From: Neofusicoccum parvum
Taxonomy: Eukaryota; Ascomycota; Dothideomycetes; Botryosphaeriales; Botryosphaeriaceae
Length of the DNA stretch: 64,000 nt
Assembly: GCA_020912385.1 (NCBI GenBank)
Contig: CP087206.1
Span: 4,278,001 to 4,342,000 of the forward strand
Direction of reading: 5' to 3'
In this document: piece by piece, positions 1 through 8,200 of the stretch
Layout: each line of letters starts with the position of its first letter
Numbering within the stretch: the first letter of the stretch is position 1
Translations under genes and position numbers: made by a program
The notes under the pieces: model-generated
Databases searched by the model: none
Seen by the model: only the letters and a program-made list of their open reading frames with translations
What the model was told of the DNA's origin: nothing

Positions 1-459
1 GAGCGGCGCCGCCAACCCCTCTAAGCAATAGCTCACCGTCCGTCCCTATTGTCCCAACACGTGTGACGAACCCACTAGCCCCAGTTATACAGTAAATGCC
101 ACCAGCGGTCGAAATTGACCTTACTAAAGCCAGCGTCGATACCATAAAGCCGGGAGAGATTCGGGCCCAATTCTAGGCGGCGCTGGAGGCCTAGGAAGTA
201 ACGAAGGATATTAGATGCTGTGGATTAACGAGGAACCCGAGCGACTCTGCTAAAGTACGGTTCTTCTTCGGGACTGAACGGGATGAAGAGCTCGTCAGGT
301 CCAATCTCGGGTAGCTGGAGACAACCTTCCGAGGGGCGAGGACCAGAGGCAGGCAGTAGTATCTAGTAAAGATAGACAACGTCAATAAATTGACTGTCTT
401 GAATGAGGATCGCACTGGAGTACGCCCTGACGCTAGCCAGGTTATTAGCGCGGAGAATG

Positions 460-851
460 ATGTTGAAGTCATGTAAACCCGCTGGCTAAGCAAGCCAAGC
501 AACCGCTTATACGGCTCCGCAGTAATCTATCTTTCTAAGAGGAGTGAGGCAGATTCGCTCCTTGCTAAAAGGATGATTAATGTTGGCGGAGAGACAGCGT
601 ACACCAACGTGTTTGAATACCGCCCCCGCCCAAGACGCTACTTTAAATGCCAGAGCTACGACCATCAGCAGTTCCGCTGCAGGGGAGAGGAGAGATGCGT
701 TAAGTGCGTAGGCAGCGGCCATAAAGAAGAGAGCTATTCGTCAGCTATAGAGAAGTATGCCGCCTGCGGAGGTCCGCATAGGGCAGACGACAGGGGCTGC
801 CCAGAGTACAGAAAGCTCCTGAACAACATACTCCACCAACGCAATGAATAG
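460..851 (+). pseudogene. LINE A ORF1 C-terminal fragment (zinc-knuckle nucleic-acid-binding protein)
   Basis: The open part (573-851) has a run of Cys/His knuckles (CQSYDHQQFRC, CVKCVGSGHKEES, ACGGPHRADDRGC) followed by a basic tail. This is the end of a Tad/I-clade LINE ORF1, the RNA-binding partner of ORF2. Recognisable sequence extends upstream of 573 to about 460 (a GSAVIYL-like segment), then fades with stops. The first knuckle has lost a cysteine. The ORF1 stop TAG (849-851) overlaps the ORF2 start ATG (844-846), so the two cistrons share ATGAATAG. Confidence 0.7.
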
Positions 852-2684
852 ACCTCTCAAGACGATCCACACGAACCTAGGAAAGAGCAGAACAGCACAA
901 TATAGTCTCCTAAATGACGAGGACCTTATCGACTTTAGCATCATCTCTATCTCTGAACCAAGCTGCTTCCGCAACGCCGAAGGAAAAACAATAGCAGCAC
1001 CTATCACCTACCCCTATTAGACCCAATTATTACCAACAAAGTCCCGTCAAGGCCGGTTTCCCTTCCGCTCAATGATGTGGATACGCAAAAGCATCTCAGT
1101 CCATCAGATCTCGATACCCTCGCCCGACATCACAGCTGCAGTAATTACACTGTAAGATAGAACTATTCTTGTAGCATCGGTCTACGTCGCGAAAAAGGAG
1201 AGCCTAGACGACCACGAGCTGGCAACTATACTCGAGAAGCTCCAGGCAGCAGTTACGCAGTCTAGGGCTCAGACTAACGGAGTACTGGAGATCTTGATCT
1301 GTGGGGATTTCAATCGGCACGATCAGCTCTGGGCCGGTGATTTAGTACAGGGCTCCGTACGCAGTGGAGAAGCAGCGCCAATAATTAACTTTATGGAGGA
1401 CCTTCACCTCTAAAGTCTGCTTCCCCGAGGCACAATTACCTACGAGTCAGCCGGATATAGCTCTACAATCGACCTTATTCTCGCGTCACCGCGGCTAGCG
1501 GAGGACGTAAGCGCTTGCCGTCCCTCTAGTACAGTATACGGACCCGATCACCAAGCGATTGAAGCACACTTTCAAATCAACGCACCTGGCCAGGCACCAG
1601 AAACTCAATACGCCTTCCGGAGTACGAACTGGGAGGCGGTTAGGGCTGACGTAGGGAGGAGACTAGCCGAGGGTCCCTCCCCAGACCCTAGGGATGTCGA
1701 GGGCTCCGCCGACTACCTAACTAGAATCATTACCGCGTCACTACAGAGCTGTGTGCCTAAAGTTAGACCGTCACCGTACGTTAAGAAATGGTGGACGGCG
1801 GACCTCACCCAGCTACGGAGGTCATTTACATACTTTAGGAACCAGGCAAGAGTCCTCCGAAGGTGGGGACGGCGGAATAACTGGCTAGAGAAACAAGCAA
1901 AAGAAGCAGCTAAGAGGTTCCACGACACTATTAGACGACAGAAGCGAACCTGCTGGAAGACCTCCCTTGCTGAACCAACTAATATCTGGAAGGCAGCCAG
2001 ATATCTCTCTAGCCTAGAACATAAAGGCTTCGCCCTAATTGCGCGAATCAACCACCAGGACGGCTGCGCCGAGTCCGACGAGACAATCTCAAAAGTTCTT
2101 CTTGAGAACTTCTTCCCAGAGCTCCCTCCAGTACAGCTTACACTGAATGGGGCGCGGCAAGCCTATGGCGACCAGTTTAGGCACGTCCCACTAACGGTAG
2201 AGGAGGTAAAAGAGGCAATCTTTCGAGCTAGCCCGTTCAAGGCGCCTGGCGTAGATGGGATCCCAGCAGTGGTCTGGCGAGAGCTTTGGCCGGTAGTTGG
2301 CAACCGTATCTTTCATCTCTTCAACGAGTCACTGCTACAAGGCCGCCTACCTAACCATTGGCGAATCGCAAAGATTGTGCCCCTACGCAAAGCAGGAAAA
2401 CCGGACTACGAAGCCCCATAAGCATATAGACCGATCTCACTACTCTCGACGTTAGGAAAAGCGCTCGAGTCGGTGGTAGCGGAGAGGATATCTACTCTGG
2501 CTGAAGAATACTCTCTATTACTAAAAAACCATTTCGGGGCCCGAAAACAGCGGTCTACGGTACAAGCACTAACAGTCCTCCAACAGCGCATTTACGACGC
2601 GTGGCGCGATGGGAAGGTCCTATCTCTGCTTTCATTTGACGTTAAGGGTGCCTATAACAGTGTGGCGAAGGAAGTACTCCTCGA
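844..2684 (+). pseudogene. LINE A ORF2, 5' part: endonuclease and first half of reverse transcriptase
   Basis: One reading frame from ATG 844 can be followed through several stops. It shows an exonuclease-endonuclease-phosphatase (EEP) domain with ILICGDFNRHDQLW and a late GPDHQAIEAH (catalytic Asp/His), then the RT N-terminus with PFKAPGVDGIP and LSFDVKGAYNSV. Stops lie at 1018-1020, in HL*SLL near 1411 and at EAP*AYRPIS near 2419; the last two replace expected Gln codons (CAA to TAA). The frame is cut at 2684 by Gypsy-1 and resumes at 10784. Confidence 0.85.
2680..2684 (+). repeat. Target-site duplication of Gypsy-1 (left copy)
   Basis: CTCGA immediately precedes the 5' LTR, and the same five bases follow the 3' LTR at 10779-10783. 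A 5-bp duplication is normal for Ty3/Gypsy integrases. Confidence 0.93.
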
Positions 2685-3162
2685 TGTTACGGCGCAGCCT
2701 CCACGGTGGTTGAGGATAGGGATCAGCCCCGCCGGAATAACAGAAGTCGGGGTCATGAAGATCCGAGGTCACGTGACCTCGCGCTCAACCAGACCCACCC
2801 GCTCAGAATGCCAAGGCTGTCTGAGCGGATCCCACCTACTGAGCCATCCTGCTCGGTCATGACAACCGCTCAAGAAGACCACGCGCCTCTGAGCAGGATA
2901 CGACTATTGAGCGCATAGATTGTATAGAACTCTCCTACGTATATAAACTACACTCCTTAGTATAGCTTTGACCTTCGTGGTCAACTTCAATAATCAATCT
3001 ACACCATTGATTAGTAACACGGCCTTCGCACGCAGTGCTCAGTCACGTGTATTCGTTCACACTTGTTCTCTCCCCCTACCTTGTACCCACTCAAGGTAAA
3101 CCCTACACGGCTTACCACCCTCTTTGGTGTTTGATCCTTGGAGGCAGAGGCCCGCCGTTACA
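2685..3162 (+). repeat. Gypsy-1 5' LTR
   Basis: A 478-bp LTR with TGTTA/TAACA-type termini. It includes a TATA box (2940-2947), a hairpin TTGACC-TTCGT-GGTCAA (2968-2984) and a 70-codon open frame (2706-2918) that recurs in the 3' LTR and has no coding features. Confidence 0.95.
2940..2984 (+). promoter_or_regulatory. Gypsy-1 LTR core promoter and inferred transcript 5' end
   Basis: TATATAAA lies at 2940-2947. The segment GTGGTCAA (2977-2984), 37 nt from the first base of the TATA box, is the reverse complement of TTGACCAC just inside the element (3165-3172). In the self-priming model the transcript would start at or next to 2977. The TATA box is seen; the start site is inferred. Confidence 0.55.
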
Positions 3163-3164
3163 CT

Positions 3165-3172
3165 TTGACCAC
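3165..3172 (+). promoter_or_regulatory. Gypsy-1 candidate primer-binding site (self-priming type)
   Basis: TTGACCAC starts two bases after the 5' LTR. It does not begin with TGG, the usual complement of a tRNA CCA end. It is perfectly complementary to LTR bases 2977-2984, the likely 5' end of the RNA. Tf1/sushi-group chromoviruses are known to prime from their own mRNA 5' end, and this pairing fits. The complementarity is only 8 bp; the same design in Gypsy-2 strengthens the call. Confidence 0.5.
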
Positions 3173-3241
3173 CATCCTTGCAAGGAAGGGTAAGAGAACA
3201 TCGGGTAAGGTATCACCCCCTAACGAGTTTAGGAAACAGCA

Positions 3242-5215
3242 ATGAGTACGGTCAATATGGAGGACGTTAGCGCAGGACAGGATCGTCTAGCGATTCCTCA
3301 GACACCGGCTCAAGAGGCCGCTCAGCCTGCTCACCAGGAGCAAACGGAGCCTACCATGAGAGAACTCATGCAGATGATCCAGGAGCTGCGAGACGAGAAC
3401 CGCATCCTGAAGAACCGACAGGATCAGGCCACCGGGCCAGATGCCGCAAAGAAACCATCCACCCAGGTCAAGGTGCCGAAGCCGGACCTTTACCATGGAG
3501 AGCGTACCAAGACGCAAAGCTTCCTCATGCAGCTAGAGGACTATCTACACTTCGCCAAAGGACAGTTCGGCAACGACGCAGATAAGGTTCGCTACGCTAG
3601 CACCTTCCTCCGAGGAGCAGCAGAGAAGTGGTTCAGGCCCCACAAGAGAGAGACTCAGGAGAAGCCGCACTGGCAATGGTCGCCTCAGACTCAGGCCATC
3701 TTCTCCGACTACAGGACCTTCGCCAAGCAGCTCCAGGAAGCGTTCAACGCCATTGACGAGGCCAAGCGTGCCAACCAAATCCTCTTCAGGATCCAGCAGA
3801 AGAAGTCAGTACTCGACTACACGGCTGAATTCCAGGAAGCAGCCTACGTCGCCGGAGAGCACTCAGACTACACACTCCGACAGCTGTACTACCGAGGCCT
3901 GAAGGACGAAATCAAAGAGGCTATGTCTTACCACGACGAACCCGAAACGCTCTCGGAACTAGTCCGCCTAGCCACCGATATGGATAGGAGGCGCACCAAC
4001 AGGTGGTTCGAGAAGAAGGGTGGCTACCAAGCAAACACGAACAAGCCACGCCGCGAACGTACCACGCTGGAAGGAGGAGACGCCATGGCTCTCGACGCCG
4101 CCAACCGTCAGGACAAGAAAAAGGATAACAAGGGCCGGAACAACTACAACAAGAAGCCTAAAGGCCCGAATCCGAACTGGACAGACGAACAGAAGCAACG
4201 CTACAAGGATCGACTCTGCATTACCTGCGGTAGCGACAAGCATTTCTCGCCTACGTGCCCGCAGAACCCTCGTAGGAAAGAAGGGAAGCAGACCTCAAGC
4301 GCTCAACGCGAAGCATCGGCCGTATCTCGCCAGGAGGACCACGACGCGCTAAGCTGGACGGCCTGCTTCAATGACGACTGTCGAACCCATCAAAGCGACA
4401 AAGACGCTACAGGATGGTACCCGAAGAAGCCAAGAGGCATCGCCATGCTTACCAGGAACGAGGAAGTACTCGACCTCGACGATATCATCGAGTCATTCCC
4501 GCACGACGACGAGATTGTCAACAGTGAGAATGGCGAATTCTACGATAGTACAGAAGCCGAAGAAGACAGCTCCGACGAAAAGGACCTCGCACAAGTGGAG
4601 GAGAGCCCATTGGCAGGCGCTATTAATAGGCTCCTTGAGAAAGTAGAGGAACACGGCATCATCGCTAAGATTCCCTTCCACCACGGCGAGTCGGAGCAAG
4701 GCATTTGGATCCCAGACAACCAGCCAGGACTCGCGTTAGTCACCTGGCAGGTACAGGAGGATCAGCTGTGGGAGACGCGTGTCTATGAGGATCGTCACAC
4801 GGAGACAGACGAAGTCACTCCTGAAGATAATCTAGCGACCCAGAGGACACTCGCCCAAGAGGAAGAAAGGGCAAGGATGTTTCCTAGTATGGAAATAGCT
4901 GTTCCAGGCCTTAAGTGGAAAGCCCTCCGACAGATCCCAAGGCCGAGTCACCAGATCCTCCCAGAAGACGACGAACGCCTCAACCCCCGGCATAAGAAGC
5001 ATCGGCAGATTGCATGGATCTCATGCATCGACCATCAGTGCAGGACGCACAGGCGTCAGAAGAATGAAAACCATTGGTTTCCGGTACGCGTACAGCAAGA
5101 TGGGACGCACCGAGTTATCGAGGAATGGGAAATAGAGGGATGGGGACCAAGCGGATGGACTCGCAACAACCTCTTCCTACTCTGGGAAGGCCAAAGGCAC
5201 CAGTCAAAAAACTAG
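3242..5215 (+). CDS. gag: Gypsy-1 Gag polyprotein
   Basis: The 657-residue Gag is the structural protein that packages element RNA in virus-like particles. The region after a Gln-rich N-terminus (roughly residues 75-260) is a retrotransposon gag/capsid domain (VPKPDLYHGERTKTQSF, LRGAAEKWF, FRIQQKKSVLDYTAEFQ). A basic stretch and one CCHC knuckle follow, CITCGSDKHFSPTC near residue 325. Downstream are two copies of a Cys/His motif, ACFNDDCRTHQSD (near 371) and SCIDHQCRTHRRQ (near 591), each followed by a W-x-P, inside an acidic tail. ATG 3242 is the first start after the LTR leader. The frame ends in TAG at 5213-5215, directly after a slippery heptamer that leads to pol. Confidence 0.92.
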   Translation: MSTVNMEDVSAGQDRLAIPQTPAQEAAQPAHQEQTEPTMRELMQMIQELRDENRILKNRQDQATGPDAAKKPSTQVKVPKPDLYHGERTKTQSFLMQLEDYLHFAKGQFGNDADKVRYASTFLRGAAEKWFRPHKRETQEKPHWQWSPQTQAIFSDYRTFAKQLQEAFNAIDEAKRANQILFRIQQKKSVLDYTAEFQEAAYVAGEHSDYTLRQLYYRGLKDEIKEAMSYHDEPETLSELVRLATDMDRRRTNRWFEKKGGYQANTNKPRRERTTLEGGDAMALDAANRQDKKKDNKGRNNYNKKPKGPNPNWTDEQKQRYKDRLCITCGSDKHFSPTCPQNPRRKEGKQTSSAQREASAVSRQEDHDALSWTACFNDDCRTHQSDKDATGWYPKKPRGIAMLTRNEEVLDLDDIIESFPHDDEIVNSENGEFYDSTEAEEDSSDEKDLAQVEESPLAGAINRLLEKVEEHGIIAKIPFHHGESEQGIWIPDNQPGLALVTWQVQEDQLWETRVYEDRHTETDEVTPEDNLATQRTLAQEEERARMFPSMEIAVPGLKWKALRQIPRPSHQILPEDDERLNPRHKKHRQIAWISCIDHQCRTHRRQKNENHWFPVRVQQDGTHRVIEEWEIEGWGPSGWTRNNLFLLWEGQRHQSKN

Positions 5216-8200
5216 ACGGCCCTGCAGCCAAGGGACAACAGCAGGGGCCGCAGTCTAGGTCCCTCAATATGGTATCACGCACCTCGAACACGGAAGCTCT
5301 CACCGGACCAAACCTATGGAAACAATTCAAGACACAAGGGACACTTAACGGAGTGTCTATCAGGATCCTGATCGATACAGGATCATGCGGGAACTTCATT
5401 CACAACGAGCTTGTACAGAAAATGAACATCCCCTACCATAAGAAACAGGAGCCCTACCCTCTTAGCGGGTTTGATGGCTCCCAAGCAGCCTATGGAGAAG
5501 GCTGGGTAAATATAGAAACGGAGGAAGCAACCCTCCAGATAGGGAACCATCAGGAACGGATTTCCCTCGACGTCCAACGCGTCCCCGGGCATGATATCAT
5601 TCTAGGAATGCCCTGGATTAGGACACAGAAACCAATCTTCGACTTTGGAAGAGGAGACTCCATCATCTTTCAAGAGGACCTTGAAAACCTCTTACGAAAA
5701 CAAGGGCTGGAGAAAGAGAACGGGTTGTTAGACACCCTAAGGAAACTCCTAGCAGCATCAACACGGGAAGTAGCCAGTGTAAGGCCTGAATGTGGCAACT
5801 GTGTAGGCAACTCCGACAGTGGTGCAAGTCAGGACCAGGACCGCAACGCAAGCAGCGAAGCCTCCTTGGTAAAATGCAACCCATCGGCAGGAATAAGCCC
5901 TACTGAGCGAAACGATACCCCCACTAGTACGGTCAATCAGGATGGCATAAGACCCAGCGACGGCAACATCAACGGCCACCTCGAGGACGGAATAAGTCAG
6001 AACCAGGATAGCAACGAGGCCTCCTCGGTAAAATGCAACACCTCGAGCGGAGTAAGACCAACCAGGACCGACACTTCTCAGGAACTAGAAGTACAACACA
6101 CGACACGAAGGACTACGAGAAAGCGGCGTAAGACTAAAAGTAAGGCTTTACGAAAGCAATTAGCAGCCCTAGAACCTCAGATCGACGTCCAGATAATCTC
6201 AGGAGAGGCATTCAAGCGCATGAGACGCCAAAGGCATCAGGTCTGCCTTATGTACATCAAAGCCTCACCGACGGTGCAACAAAGAGCACTAGCCAAAGCC
6301 CAAAGAGAAAGGCTAAAGAATGAGGACATTCCCGCTCCTATAGGAGGCGACGATCCTGCGAGGATCGTAAGGGGACAACACGGCAGTCTGGAAATATGGA
6401 ACAACCCGTATGGATATCCTCCGATACCCGAAATGGAAACGGTACCCAGCGAGTACTGGGATCTGAAGGCCGTTTGCCAAGAAAGAGGAAAAGGGGACTT
6501 GCCTAAGCATCAGCCGTGGGACCACGAAATCCCACTCAAACCAGGCACGAAGCCAGCCTACAAACCCATCTACTCCTTATCAGAGAAGGAGATGACAGCA
6601 CTCAGGGACTATATCGAGAAGAACCTTGAACGAGGATATATCCGACCTTCGACGTCACCAGCCGGATACCCAATCCTCTTTGTCCCGAAAAAGAATGGCA
6701 AACTACGCCTATGTGTCGATTACCGACAGCTAAACGACATCACGATCAAGAACCGGTACCCTCTCCCTCGCATCGACGAGCTCCAGGACAAGTTAAGGAA
6801 AGCAAAGTACTTTACGAAGCTGGACCTCCGGGAAGGATACCATCTAGTTAGGATCAAAGAAGGAGAAGAATGGAAAACAGCCTTTAGAACGAGGCTAGGA
6901 CTCTACGAGTACACGGTAATGCCATTTGGGCTTACCAACGCTCCAGCAACATTCCAGAATCTCGTCAACGACACACTGCGAGAATACCTGGATATCTTCT
7001 GCATGGCTTATCTCGACGACATCCTCATCTTTTCGGAAACCCTTGAGGAACACAAGAAGCATGTTAGAAAGGTCCTAGAAGCCCTCCAAGCAAAGAACCT
7101 ATCCATCGCACCCGAGAAATGCGAATGGCACGTCCAGAGGACAGAGTTCCTAGGCTTTATTATCACCCCAGGTCACGTCGGCATGGACGACTCGAAACTG
7201 GATTCTATTAGAGAATGGCCAGTACCAAGGACGATCAAGGAAGTACAGTCCTTCCTAGGATTCGCGAACTTCTATAGGAAGTTCATCTGGAACTACTCCG
7301 GAGTCACGGAACCTTTAACTAGGCTTACGCGAAAGGAGCATGGCTTTAAATGGGAAGACGATCAGCAACGGGCATTTGATTCGCTCAAACGGATGTTTTG
7401 CGAAGCCCCAGTGCTTGGGATATACGATCCCGACAAGCCCACCGAAGTGGAAACTGATGCGTCAGGATTCGCCCTTGGAGCATGCCTCAGCCAGCCTGAT
7501 GAAGAAGGCAGATGGCACCCAGTCGCGTTCTACTCACGAAAGTTCACCCCGGCAGAGCTCAACTACGACATTCACGATAAGGAGCTTCTGGCCATTGTCT
7601 CAGCTTTTAAGCAATGGAGGCATTACCTCGAAGGAGCAAGCCACCAGGTGGTAGTACGCTGTGATCATCAGAATCTCACACGCTTCACCACGACCAAGGA
7701 ATTGAACCGACGACAGGTTCGCTGGTCAGAAGAAATGGCCTCCTATGACTTCAAGATCACCTACAGAAAGGGATCTGATAACGCTGCAGCTGACGCGCTC
7801 AGCCGAAGAGTGGATTATATGGAAGGAAAAACCGAGCCGCACCCTGCAATCTTTACAGCGGATAGCGATGGATCGCTTCTCCTTACCAGACAGACTCTAC
7901 CTATACTACGCATCGAAGCCAACCCATGGCATCAGAAGATCCGAGAAGCATACGCTCAGGACCCCTTCGCGCAGGAACTTTTAGCGCTTGAGGACGATCC
8001 GCGTATTGCTCGAGACAGAGAAGGAACGCTTCTCTTCAAAGGACTCATCTATGTCCCAACACGGTTACGAGAAGCACTGGTAAAAGATATCCACGAAGCC
8101 CCAGCACACGGACATCAGGGCATCGACAGGACAACAGAAAGAATCACGAGGAACTACTACTTCCCAGGACTAAGGAAAACCGTACAGCGTGTAGTCTCGC

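Noticed and set aside
2706..2918. 70-codon ORF in the Gypsy-1 LTRs (also at 10322-10534)
   Set aside because: It exists twice only because the LTR does; no coding features and it overlaps promoter DNA.
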